Shown: piece by piece, positions 1-7,695 of the stretch | Position numbering within the stretch: position 1 is the first letter of the stretch | Layout of the letters: each line of letters begins with the position of its first letter | Assembly (NCBI GenBank): GCA_012033355.1 | Contig: JAAUQZ010000014.1 | Location: 1-38,867 of the forward strand | Direction of reading: 5' to 3' | Source: Leptolyngbyaceae cyanobacterium RM1_406_9 | GTDB lineage: Bacteria > Cyanobacteriota > Cyanobacteriia > Elainellales > Elainellaceae | DNA: 38,867 nucleotides | The notes under the pieces: generated by a model | What the model was told of the DNA's origin: nothing | Databases searched by the model: none | The model's input: the letters and a program-made list of their open reading frames with translations, nothing else | Made by a program: the position numbers and the translations under genes

Positions 1-69
1 CCAAGCTTGGGAGAAGGGGTTGGGGGATGAGGGCGAATGCAGCGACTTGCAAAGGTGACATGGATCCCC

Positions 70-921
70 TTAAACTACCTGCCGTCGTAAGAAGGGGAGC
101 AACGATTCACTCACTTTTTCGTGCCAATCTTCTTGCGGGTAGTGTCCGACTTCTTCGAGCTTCACCAGGTCGGCAGAGGGAACGATTTTTGTAAAAGCTT
201 CGGCAATGGTAAGTGGTAGCCAGGGATCTTTGATGCCCCAAGCAACCAGGGTAGGCTGTTTCCAGTTAGAAAAGCCAGACTGAATTTCGGCAGTTGCCTG
301 CTGGAGCTTGAGATTTTGAACGGTGGCAAAGAGCGATCGCCCCGCATCAGAGCTTTTCAAAAACGGACGGCGATAAACGTCCAGGTCTTCATCCTCAACT
401 CGGTAGCCGCCACCGCCTTCCAGGGTGCGATCGACCAAGAGCGGATCTTGAGTTAGCATTTCACCCGCTAACGGTAGCCCCAGTTGTTTCATTTTCCAGG
501 GCAGTTTGGCAGCAGTCGTAATGGGAGCATTCAAAATCGCCAAGCGTTCGATCTGGTCAGGGTGACGCAGCGCATACTGCAAACCGACAGAGCCTAGAAA
601 CCCCTGAACGACAAGGGAGAATCGCTCAACTTCTAAAGCCTGAAGGAATTCACCCAGTGCTGCAACGTAAGCATCAGGGGTGTAGGCAAATTTGCGTCGG
701 TCGGGTTTGGCAGAAAAGCCGAAGCCAATCCAGTCGGGGGCGATCGCCCGAAACCCTTGCTCTGCCAGTGCAGGTAAAACGTGCCGCCAGCCATAGCTTT
801 GAGCAGGCAACCCGTGCAGCAGCACAACAGGAATTTGTTTGGTTGGATTCACTGGCTCAGATGCCCGATAAAACCATTCCAGCTTGCCTGCTTCAATGCG
901 ATTTTCTGTCGTTTCCGCCAT
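70..921 (-). CDS. alpha/beta fold hydrolase (haloalkane dehalogenase-like), unusual nucleophile site
   Basis: The 283-residue protein has the alpha/beta hydrolase layout. The oxyanion motif LLHGLP is at about residues 34-39, DWIGFGFS at 63-70, an acid-loop candidate AWGIKDPWLP and a late histidine VGHYPQED. Family members act on esters, halides or epoxides; the substrate cannot be told here. At the nucleophile elbow, where Ser or Asp is expected, the sequence reads VVQGFLGS (residues 104-111), so glycine 107 takes the catalytic position. There is no signal peptide, so it is probably cytoplasmic. The ATG at 919-921 gives the expected N-terminus; no strong ribosome site is visible. It is transcribed away from the 66-aa gene. 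The fold call is firm and activity is uncertain. Confidence 0.85.
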   Translation of the reverse strand: MAETTENRIEAGKLEWFYRASEPVNPTKQIPVVLLHGLPAQSYGWRHVLPALAEQGFRAIAPDWIGFGFSAKPDRRKFAYTPDAYVAALGEFLQALEVERFSLVVQGFLGSVGLQYALRHPDQIERLAILNAPITTAAKLPWKMKQLGLPLAGEMLTQDPLLVDRTLEGGGGYRVEDEDLDVYRRPFLKSSDAGRSLFATVQNLKLQQATAEIQSGFSNWKQPTLVAWGIKDPWLPLTIAEAFTKIVPSADLVKLEEVGHYPQEDWHEKVSESLLPFLRRQVV

Positions 922-1168
922 TTCGATAAATAAATTGTTTTTATAAGGTTCTCTACAAATTGCTTTAAGAAAGAGGTTGAAAAGTGGCGATCGCCTTCCC
1001 TAAAAAGGCAATACCGTCCTGAAGCCAGGGTTTCAAATTGGCTGAACTGAACTTACTTCAGGTGTTGTCTGAGCTTACTGCTGCAAGGGGTTTTGATCAA
1101 GCAAACCAGTAGAAGGCTTTCGCACACTCCTGTAGCGTTTAGGAAATTCATGAGCCGTATGTTAGAAG

Positions 1169-1194
1169 GATGAGGGATGAGGGATGAGGGATGA
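1169..1194. repeat. Short tandem heptamer repeat (GGGATGA)n
   Basis: Nearly four copies of a seven-base unit GGGATGA. The same unit recurs at about 2445-2472, 24804-24869, 26614-26632 and 28750-28770. Short tandemly repeated heptamers of this type are well known in cyanobacterial intergenic DNA. Confidence 0.8.
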
Positions 1195-1280
1195 ATTGCA
1201 ATCTGAGACGGAAAGAGCATTGATAATCCAGCTTTGTCTTAAATTATGTCTTCAACTATCGCACCAAAAGTCTTGATTTT

Positions 1281-1330
1281 TTGACATGAATCTTTTTTGT
1301 AGCCTTTGCTACAGAAAGTTGTGGTATGAT
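1281..1330 (+). promoter_or_regulatory. Candidate promoter of the 66-aa gene with a small dyad
   Basis: TTGACA is at 1281-1286 and TATGAT at 1325-1330. Their 38-base spacing is too long for one sigma-70 promoter, so TATGAT is probably a -10 box with a different or missing -35. A dyad GTAGC-CTTT-GCTAC (1299-1312) sits where an activator or repressor could bind. This would start transcription about 40 bases before the ATG at 1379. Inference only. Confidence 0.35.
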
Positions 1331-1378
1331 TCATGCGGAGACGAAATTTTTTAGATATTCAATACAGAGGGTTCTAAT

Positions 1379-1579
1379 ATGACTGCACAAGATCAAGCTC
1401 GTGCGCTAATGATGCGCCATCATCACCTGATTAAACAGCGTCAACAGTCTATGCTCGGTCGTGCTGCTGCTGAAGTGGGTCTACCGCCCGAAGCGGCTGA
1501 ATATTGGAACCACATTCAAGGACAGCCTCATCCCACGTTCCGCAATAACTACGATCGCAGTCACGCTTCCTTGAGCTAA
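1379..1579 (+). CDS. Small conserved-looking protein (66 aa), function unknown
   Basis: The protein is 66 residues and soluble. It begins MTAQDQARALMMRHHHLIKQ, with a His-rich patch at residues 14-16, a helix-prone middle and a polar C-terminus. AGAGG at 1366-1370 is a good ribosome site nine bases before the ATG, and a -10-like box lies upstream, which supports a real gene. It stands alone between a divergent hydrolase and a downstream cyclophilin. I do not recognise the family. It is not NblA, a high-light-inducible protein or a known photosystem subunit by motif. Codon use and HIP1-related bases match the neighbours. Confidence 0.7.
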   Translation: MTAQDQARALMMRHHHLIKQRQQSMLGRAAAEVGLPPEAAEYWNHIQGQPHPTFRNNYDRSHASLS

Positions 1580-1677
1580 AGGCGTGAGCGAGTTGGACTC
1601 TCCTCTTTCACCACTTTTGAGGAAGAAAATTCTCCCGATTTTTCTCGTTTCTGGCTTTTAGACAGGAATGCAGTGGT

Positions 1678-1751
1678 GGAGGCTCTGCCTCCATTTGCAA
1701 CGCAGCGGAGGCAGAGCCTCCGAGGTGGCATTTCCAGGCGAAGCCTGGAAA
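1678..1751. repeat. Two consecutive palindromic hairpins (REP-like)
   Basis: GGAGGCTCTGCCTCC (1678-1692) pairs perfectly with GGAGGCAGAGCCTCC (1707-1721), and each arm is itself almost self-complementary. A second hairpin follows: TTTCCAGGC at 1731-1739, loop GAA, and GCCTGGAAA at 1743-1751. It lies between the 66-aa gene and the cyclophilin and may also stop transcription. The rest of the gap to 1986 has a GGGGCATGGC repeat fragment near 1820 but no gene. Confidence 0.75.
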
Positions 1752-1986
1752 CGAGACAGCCCGAACTTTAGTTCAAGGCAATTCAGTGCCGTTTAACTTA
1801 AACAATCAAACTTGGGCGTAGGGGCATGGCTTCTGCGCCCAAATTTGTTGAGCCATGTTGAAACTGGCTGTGTCAAACTGAAATTCCTGGCTCCCTAGCC
1901 GCAGACTGACGTAAACTAGGCTTCACGTTTGCGGTGTGGATCAATTTTTTCGATTCCCGAACATCCTTAGTAGATCAGGAGAAACT

Positions 1987-2406
1987 ATGACTCGCGCAAT
2001 TATGGAAACTGAGAAGGGCACTATCCATCTCAACCTGTTCGACCAGGATGCGCCCAACACAGTGCAAAATTTTGTTGACCTGGCAGAAAAGGGGTTTTAT
2101 GACGGGCTAACGTTTCATCGCGTCATTCCCAATTTCATGGTTCAGGGCGGTTGCCCTCTGGGAACTGGGACAGGCGGCCCTGGATACAAAATTAAATGCG
2201 AAATCAATCAAAATAAGCATTTAGCTGGAACGTTGTCCATGGCCCACGCAGGCAAAGATACGGGCGGCAGTCAGTTCTTTATTTGCCACTCGCCGCAGCC
2301 TCACCTGGATGGCGTTCACACTACTTTTGGTCAAACTGAGGACATGGATGTGGTAAACGCAATTCGTAAGGGCGACAAGATTTTGTCGGTCAAGATTGAG
2401 AAATAG
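1987..2406 (+). CDS. ppiB: Peptidyl-prolyl cis-trans isomerase, cyclophilin type
   Basis: A small single-domain cyclophilin of 139 residues that catalyses cis-trans isomerisation of X-Pro bonds during folding. Family motifs are clear: [13 protein letters not shown] carries the catalytic Arg and Phe of the active site, GTGGPGYKI follows, then [17 protein letters not shown] and [10 protein letters not shown]. No signal peptide is present, so it should be cytoplasmic. An upstream in-frame start at 1936 exists, but the ATG at 1987 has AGGAG at 1977-1981 five bases before it and gives the typical cyclophilin N-terminus. It is followed at 113 bases by argJ on the same strand. The repeat-filled spacer makes an operon doubtful. 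Confidence 0.95.
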   Translation: MTRAIMETEKGTIHLNLFDQDAPNTVQNFVDLAEKGFYDGLTFHRVIPNFMVQGGCPLGTGTGGPGYKIKCEINQNKHLAGTLSMAHAGKDTGGSQFFICHSPQPHLDGVHTTFGQTEDMDVVNAIRKGDKILSVKIEK

Positions 2407-2475
2407 GGAAGGGGCTGGGGGCTAGGGGCTAGGGGTTAAAAAGTTCATCCTTCATCCCTCATCCTTCATCCCTGG
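2407..2475. repeat. G-rich and CATCCCT short tandem repeats
   Basis: GGGGCTAGGGGCTAGGGG-type repeats (about 2411-2437) are followed by CATCCTTCATCCCTCATCC heptamers (2445-2472), the complement of the GGGATGA unit. They fill the spacer between the cyclophilin and argJ. Confidence 0.75.
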
Positions 2476-2518
2476 CTTCCTTTTATCCTGATAAGGCTTA
2501 ATTAGGGGAGAGACGCTG

Positions 2519-3760
2519 ATGGCTGATTGGCATGAGGTTGCGGGGGGGGTGACGGCTCCGAAGGGCTTTCGGGCAGCGGGAATTGCGGCGGGGCTGAAGC
2601 CTTCTGGAGCGCCGGATTTGGCGCTGATTTTGTCAGATGTGGAGGCGATCGCCGCTGGAGTATTCACGACCAGTCAAGTGAGAGCCGCCTGCGTCGATTA
2701 TTGCCGTCAGCGTCTTCAGGCAAAGGGCAGCGCTCGTGCCATTCTCTGTAATGCGGGTCAGGCAAACGCAGCAACGGGATCGCAGGGCTGGTCTGATACC
2801 CAAGAAAGTGCCCAACTGCTAGCTGAGGCACTGGGGATCGCCCCGGAAGCGGTGCTAATTGCTTCAACCGGGGTGATTGGACAGCGCATTAAGATGGATG
2901 GGCTGCGGGCAGGCATTCCTAAGTTAGTGGCGGTGGCTTCAGGGGACGGGTCAGATCGGGCGGCGAGAGCGATCATGACGACTGATTTGGTGCCGAAGAC
3001 GATTGCTCTAGAGACGATGTTGGGCGATCGCCCCGTTCGCATTGGCGGCATCTGCAAAGGGTCTGGGATGATTCATCCCAACATGGCGACGCTGTTGGCG
3101 TTTGTTACGTGTGATGCGGCGATCGCTCCTCCTCTGTGGCAGGAGATGCTCAGTCGTGCTGCTGACAAAAGTTTTAACCAGATTACTGTGGATGGCGATA
3201 CCAGCACCAACGATACGCTGCTGGCATTAGCCAACGGGCAGTCTCGCACTCCTGCAATTACCGAAATGGGTCCGGATGCCGAAAAGCTAGAAGCGATGCT
3301 GACTGAGGTGTGTGTGCATTTGGCTAGGGCGATCGCCCGTGATGGGGAAGGAGCCACCTGTTTAGTGGAAGTGCGGGTTGATGGCGCAAGTGATGATCAG
3401 TCTGCCCGTCAAATTGCCCGAACCATCTGCGGCTCTTCGCTGGTTAAGTCCGCCATTTTTGGACGCGACCCTAACTGGGGTAGGATTGCCGCTGCTGCTG
3501 GACGGGCAGGTGTTCCGTTTGAGCAAGATGATCTGAAGGTGCGGTTAGGCGATTTCCTGCTGATGGAGCATGGTCAGCCGCTCGACTTTGATCGGGCTGC
3601 TGCCAGTGCTTACCTTAAACAGGCGGCAGCGGCAGAATATTTGAAAGCCGATACGGTCTTGATTGCGGTCAGCGTTGGGAGCGGTCACGGCTCAGGGGTT
3701 GCCTGGGGTTGTGATCTCAGCTATGACTACGTAAAAATCAATGCTGAGTACACAACTTGA
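2519..3760 (+). CDS. argJ: Bifunctional glutamate N-acetyltransferase / ornithine acetyltransferase
   Basis: ArgJ moves the acetyl group from N-acetylornithine to glutamate, the cyclic route of arginine synthesis; bifunctional forms also use acetyl-CoA. The 413-residue length is normal. The precursor is expected to self-cleave between Ala190 and Thr191 in HPNMATLLAF, with Thr191 becoming the nucleophile of the beta chain. Other family blocks are GVFTTSQVRAAC, CNAGQANAATG, KGSGMIHPN, TVDGDTSTNDT and SAIFGRDPNWGRI. The ATG at 2519 is preceded by AGGGGAGAG (2503-2511). No other arg gene is in the window, as is usual in cyanobacteria, whose arginine genes are scattered. The reading frame is intact. 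Confidence 0.97.
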   Translation: MADWHEVAGGVTAPKGFRAAGIAAGLKPSGAPDLALILSDVEAIAAGVFTTSQVRAACVDYCRQRLQAKGSARAILCNAGQANAATGSQGWSDTQESAQLLAEALGIAPEAVLIASTGVIGQRIKMDGLRAGIPKLVAVASGDGSDRAARAIMTTDLVPKTIALETMLGDRPVRIGGICKGSGMIHPNMATLLAFVTCDAAIAPPLWQEMLSRAADKSFNQITVDGDTSTNDTLLALANGQSRTPAITEMGPDAEKLEAMLTEVCVHLARAIARDGEGATCLVEVRVDGASDDQSARQIARTICGSSLVKSAIFGRDPNWGRIAAAAGRAGVPFEQDDLKVRLGDFLLMEHGQPLDFDRAAASAYLKQAAAAEYLKADTVLIAVSVGSGHGSGVAWGCDLSYDYVKINAEYTT

Positions 3761-3821
3761 TATGCAGTAAGGATGAAGGGGGAGGGATGAAGCCAAGCCT
3801 TCCCTTGTTCCCAAGCCTCCT

Positions 3822-3929
3822 CGTTACCAAGCTCCGGCTTGGTAACGTCCACAGGAAGCTCCAGCTTCCTAATTTGATCCTCGAAGCAAGAGCTTCCTCA
3901 ACCGCATTGCCAAGCTGGAGCTTGGCAAC
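3822..3929. repeat. Cluster of 'CCAAGCTnnnGCTTGG' palindromes
   Basis: Three palindromes in a row: CGTTACCAAGC / GCTTGGTAACG (3822-3847), AGGAAGCT / AGCTTCCT (3853-3870) and TTGCCAAGC / GCTTGGCAA (about 3907-3928). Related copies occur at 21839-21861 and 26564-26593, and the first ten bases of the window look like another. An open frame of 65 codons running through it is produced by the repeats and is not a gene. Confidence 0.8.
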
Positions 3930-3957
3930 GAGTTTAGCTGAGATCTTGCGCTAGTAG

Positions 3958-4103
3958 CAGGAGGCATTGCACTAGAGCCTTGAGATCAATCTCAGGCTCA
4001 AAGCTAAAACTCGTTAAAACGAGTTGGAACGCTCTTCTAGGGCATTTGAGTCCGTTTCAACGGACTTCAGCTATTAGCCCGGAATTGATTCCAGGGCGGG
4101 TCG
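3958..4103 (+). repeat. Four-hairpin dispersed element, copy A
   Basis: Near-identical to the reverse complement of 36361-36509. It folds into four hairpins. H1 is GAGCC-T-TGAGAT / ATCTCA-GGCTC (3975-3999), H2 is AACTCGTT / AACGAGTT, H3 is AGTCCGTT / AACGGACT, and H4 is GCCCGGAAT / ATTCC-A-GGGC. Between the two copies, H1 changes one G-C pair to A-T and H3 changes one C-G pair to A-T, so pairing is kept. It sits between argJ and the GH108 gene. No open frame is inside, and 4104-4388 holds nothing else I can name. Confidence 0.8.
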
Positions 4104-4388
4104 TCGGGCTTGGCGCAAATCTAAGTTAACCACATCTTGTAATAAGGCTCTGCCTTCAGCATGAACGGTATCAACATGAAGCAAACCGGGTGAAAGGCAA
4201 TAGACCTGAATGGGCGATGGGCAACAACTATCGTTCGGTAGAAAATAAATGCAGAGTAACAGGCACAGCTTTAGATCTGAGTCAAACTTCTACGAAGTAT
4301 TGCGGAAGTCATACTTAAGGTAGACGACAGGTTTTGTCTCGGTACACTAGAGCTATTGCCTGCCTTTTAGCTAACTTCCTTTACAAAT

Positions 4389-5261
4389 ATGGATCTACAA
4401 GCGATCGCCAGGGGGCAAACCACCTACCCCATCAGCACCGTTCAGCAAAACCGCGCCCTCGTTCAGTGTCTCCAACTGTCGCTCAACAAAATGGGCTTTT
4501 CAGCCGGAAGCGCTGATGGCATCTGGGGATCACAGACGAGTACAGCCTACCGATCTTTTGCCGATTACTACGGGTTTCGGGCAGATGAACTGTCGCCCAA
4601 AGCAGCTTATTTCATCGTCAGTTCTGTTGGAGTGCAGGTGCCCACTCCCACTCCCACTCCTACGCCTGCGCCTCCCCGTCCTGCGCCTGCGCCTGCTCCC
4701 CCTCGTCCCGCACCTACGCCTACGCCTGTCCCCCAGGCAGGCAATATTTTTAGCGAGGGGCTACGGTTTTCGCTGCGTTGGGAAGGCGGCTATGTCAACA
4801 ATCCGGCTGACTATGGGGGTGAAACCAATAAGGGCGTGACGACAGCAACCTATCAGTCCTATCGCAGGCGCAAAGGGCTTTCACCTCAAAGCGTTCGCCA
4901 CATTACCGATGCTGAAGTTCACGAGATTTACCGGGATATGTACTGGAAGCCCGCTCAGTGTGAGCTAATGGTACGTCCGTTGGCGATCGTGCATTTAGAT
5001 ACCGCGATTAACTTTGGTGTGGGTGGCGCGACGGAGTTTCTCCAGGAAACGTTAGGAATCGGGGTAGACGGTTCTTTTGGACCAGTTACCAGAAATGCTT
5101 TATCACGGGCTAACACGGCAGCGACTGCTAGACGCTACTGTCAGGCAAGAATTGATTACCGCTACAAACGGGTGAGCCAAGATCCAAGCCAGCGGGTTTT
5201 CCTTCAAGGTTGGCTAAACCGGGACAATGACCTCCTGAGATACATCTCAAATATGACTTGA
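4389..5261 (+). CDS. Peptidoglycan-binding / glycoside hydrolase 108 (lysozyme-like) protein
   Basis: The 290-residue protein has three parts. Residues about 18-80 resemble a PG-binding_1 domain, with LVQCLQLSLNKMGFSAG and DGIWGSQT. A Pro/Thr/Ala linker covers about 84-117. The C-terminal half, about 120-288, is a GH108 (DUF847) muramidase-like domain. Glu132 in WEGGYVNN is the expected catalytic acid; GGETNKGVT, MYWKPAQC and HLDTAINFGVG also fit. GH108 enzymes cleave peptidoglycan and occur in phage endolysins and bacterial secretion-activator proteins. No signal peptide is visible and no clear ribosome site precedes the ATG, so export or start choice is unsettled. A GvpF/L gene follows after 78 bases. 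No other phage genes are nearby. Confidence 0.85.
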   Translation: MDLQAIARGQTTYPISTVQQNRALVQCLQLSLNKMGFSAGSADGIWGSQTSTAYRSFADYYGFRADELSPKAAYFIVSSVGVQVPTPTPTPTPAPPRPAPAPAPPRPAPTPTPVPQAGNIFSEGLRFSLRWEGGYVNNPADYGGETNKGVTTATYQSYRRRKGLSPQSVRHITDAEVHEIYRDMYWKPAQCELMVRPLAIVHLDTAINFGVGGATEFLQETLGIGVDGSFGPVTRNALSRANTAATARRYCQARIDYRYKRVSQDPSQRVFLQGWLNRDNDLLRYISNMT

Positions 5262-5339
5262 TTGTTCTCCCCAGAAATCAACATCAGTCATTAATGCTAA
5301 TTCCTGCTTTACTGGAAGAAAGGCAGCAGGCTCTTAGGG

Positions 5340-6008
5340 ATGTATACCTACGCTTTTTTTCCTCGCTCTAAGGTACTTTTGGAGTTGCCAGAAGGTATTT
5401 TAGGTAGCCTTGCTTTAATTGACGGGGCATACTTATCGGCTGTGGTGGAGCTTGGGCTTGAGGCTGAGCAACTGCAAGCCAGCGATGAGCAACTGATGCA
5501 GGCTGTTTTGGCGCACGATCGGGTGATTCGAGAACTGTTTCGCCAGACAGTTGTTTTGCCTCTACGATTTGGCACTTATTTTGTTTCTCGTGAAGGGTTG
5601 CTGGAGCATTTAGAAGCTCGTAGCTCTGAGTATTTGAAAAAGCTGGCTAATTTGCAGGGCAAGGCTGAGTATGTGCTGAAGTTAGTGCCCCTTGAACTAC
5701 CAGAAGAATCGATTGCGTCGGATTTGAAGGGAAAGGACTATTTTTTGGCGAAAAAGCAGCGCTATCAAAGTCAGACAGAGCAACAGCAGCAACGACAGAA
5801 CGAGTTAGAGCGGGTGATGCGGGCGATCGCCCAACACTATCCTGACTCAATCCGCTCTGAACCTAAGGATGGAGTTGAGCGAATCTACCTGCTGGGAAGC
5901 TTTTTGGCAAGTTTTACGCCCCACCACAGCTTACCAATTTGGCAATCCCAATGCCCTCACTGGCAGTTGAGCCTGGGAGAGGCTTTGCCGCCCTATCACT
6001 TTGTCTAA
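5340..6008 (+). CDS. GvpL/GvpF family gas vesicle protein (orphan)
   Basis: The 222-residue protein matches the GvpL/GvpF family. It starts MYTYAFFP and continues with a central HDRVIRELF and VVLPLRFGTYF block, both strongly characteristic. A charged helical middle follows with a Gln-rich stretch at about residues 141-153. GvpF and GvpL are accessory proteins that bind GvpA and assist gas vesicle assembly in the cytoplasm. No gvpA, gvpC, gvpN or other gas vesicle gene is in the window. It could belong to a scattered set or be a lone paralogue. The frame is intact. A hairpin right after the stop separates it from the convergent propeller gene. Confidence 0.85.
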   Translation: MYTYAFFPRSKVLLELPEGILGSLALIDGAYLSAVVELGLEAEQLQASDEQLMQAVLAHDRVIRELFRQTVVLPLRFGTYFVSREGLLEHLEARSSEYLKKLANLQGKAEYVLKLVPLELPEESIASDLKGKDYFLAKKQRYQSQTEQQQQRQNELERVMRAIAQHYPDSIRSEPKDGVERIYLLGSFLASFTPHHSLPIWQSQCPHWQLSLGEALPPYHFV

Positions 6009-6025
6009 GGCGTGAATTCGATAGC

Positions 6026-6094
6026 GCCATTTCGGCCGTATGCCGTGCGGCTGAAATGGCACAAAATCGCACTGCCGTTAAGGCAGCCAGTGCG
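6026..6094. terminator. Bidirectional hairpins between convergent genes
   Basis: GCCATTTCGGCC (6026-6037) pairs with GGCTGAAATGGC (6049-6060), with one mismatch. A second hairpin has CGCACTG (6068-6074) and CAGTGCG (6088-6094) and includes the stop codon of the minus-strand gene. They sit between two converging genes and probably end both transcripts. No long U-tract follows. Confidence 0.5.
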
Positions 6095-7609
6095 GTCTTA
6101 GTCCTGCCAGGGGTAAGGACTGTGCTTCAACTGGAGCGGGAGAACCCTCTGCTGTAAGCACAACGGGCAAAAACCAGAGCTTGCTGGAGGCGATCGCCTT
6201 TCCTTCCTGATTGCGAAGTATTCCCGGTTCCTCCCCCTCCTCGGTTTCAGCTACAACCTGGTCAAATAAAATGCCCAGTCCATCGGGTGAAAGGCTCATC
6301 TGAATGTCGCGCTGAATTGGCAATAGCAGTAAATCAGTTCGCTCTTGAGTTTCCAGATCTACCGCAATCAGGTAGGGTTGCTCCAAGTAAGCTTCGGTGG
6401 GCAGTAGCTCTGTCATCAGGCAGTAAAGGACTCGTTTGGTGGGGTCAAATTCTGCTGCAAGGATCGAGCCATCCGTGCGAAATAGCTCTTGCTCAGTGCC
6501 CTGGTTTGTCACTAGAAAAAGCGATCGCGTCGGGTTTTGCGGCTCCACATTAAACCGCACCATTGCGGCGGCGGTGCCGTCTCTGCTAAAGCTTAGCACC
6601 ATACCAAATTGGGGTAAAAAGTCGAGCGGGTCTGCCTGATCTTCTAGCGGCAGAATGGCCATCCCCTGTCCCTGGGCGATCGCCACCGAACTGCTATCTG
6701 GCGCAATCAAGAAATCGCCTCCTGGCTCCGTTTCCAGCGGACGGGGTGCTGCATCAGGCTGCAAAATCCACAGCCCAAAGTCGGCTCCTGGGTTTTCGCG
6801 GCTGACGCGCTGCACAATTACGGTTTGACCATCGGGAGAAAGGTCAAATTTGAGGTTTTGGTAGTCCTGGCTGTCTAGCAATTGTTGAACAACCCCAGCC
6901 TGCTGGGGTTCCACAGGAGTTAAATTCTCGTTTTGCTGTCCACCCAAACTGTCTGGCGATCGCACTTGAATTCCAGTGGTAACAGCGTAGATCCGCTGGT
7001 CGAGGCTGCCTTGCTGCTGGGCCGTGCGATCGGTCGCAGAGAAGAGAACGCGATCGCCCTCTGGATAAGGCTCAAAGTCCATTACAACCAAATCTTCTGG
7101 TGTTAGCACCTGCTCTTGCTGCTGCGTCAGGTTATACAGCACCAAGCGACCCTCCTGTTCACCTTCCACGCCCAGGTAGACAAAGGCGCGATCGCGGGTT
7201 TGAAAATTTCCAACGAACGGATCAATAGCGGTTCGTTCGTCGTCTGGGTTACTGAAGCGATCGCGTGCGTCCTGGAGCCGTACCTCAAACTGAGTTCCGT
7301 AAGGTGCAGGCTTTTCTAGCGTGTAAGCCATCCGTCGCCCTGACCAGCTAAACTTTCCGGGTAGCGGTGGCTCCAGACGCAAATTTTCTTCGACGCTGGC
7401 GCGATCCATCGGGCGGCTAAAGGTGAGCAAAAAGGCAGTGTCTTCTGCGCCAATGTGGGCATTTTGCCAGCTAAAGTCACGTATATGCGGAGCAGCGCGA
7501 TCGCCCTTGAGGATCAGGAGGCGATCGCCAAACCCAGCACCAGCATCAAAGCCAGTGCAGATCGGTCAAGGGGCTGTAAAAGTTTAGGACGAGCCGTAAA
7601 ATCAGTCAT
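6078..7609 (-). CDS. Membrane-anchored Ig-like / beta-propeller protein, one-base frameshift near the N-terminus
   Basis: Read from ATG 7607-7609 the frame gives a short basic N-terminus and a membrane segment (LALMLVLGLAIA), then hits a stop. Adding one G at 7520-7521 (GG to GGG) continues into FSWQNAHIGAED and the rest, giving 510 residues. The next part (LLTFSRPMDRASVEENL) resembles a bacterial Ig-like fold. The remainder has repeated beta-strand blocks such as FDLSPDGQTVIVQR and LSPDGLGILFD, as in TolB/WD40-like propellers. It is probably anchored by the N-terminal helix and faces the periplasm; its function is unknown. The lost base touches the GCGATCGC octamer at 7521-7528, one of several such events in this window, so the gene may be intact in the organism. 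Confidence 0.75.
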
Positions 7610-7695
7610 CTAAAGGAGGATTGTCTAACTTAAGCGAATTGCTTTAGGTTGAACTGAGAACGCTACTGTAATCGTCGCTCGACCAATATAGCAAG

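Larger units (their letters stand above)
922..1378. other. Intergenic region between divergent genes
   Basis: No gene is visible in this 457-base gap. It holds a GGGATGA heptamer run at 1169-1194 and a promoter-like stretch just before the 66-aa gene. The sequence around 1010-1160 shows nothing I can name. Confidence 0.6.

Noticed and set aside
3757-3954. 65-codon open frame overlapping the argJ stop
   Set aside because: It runs through the CCAAGCT palindromes; its residues simply translate the repeats and no ribosome site is present.
7614-7620. AGGAGGA as a ribosome site on the plus strand
   Set aside because: It lies 75 bases before the hydrolase ATG, and the nearby TTG opens only a few codons.
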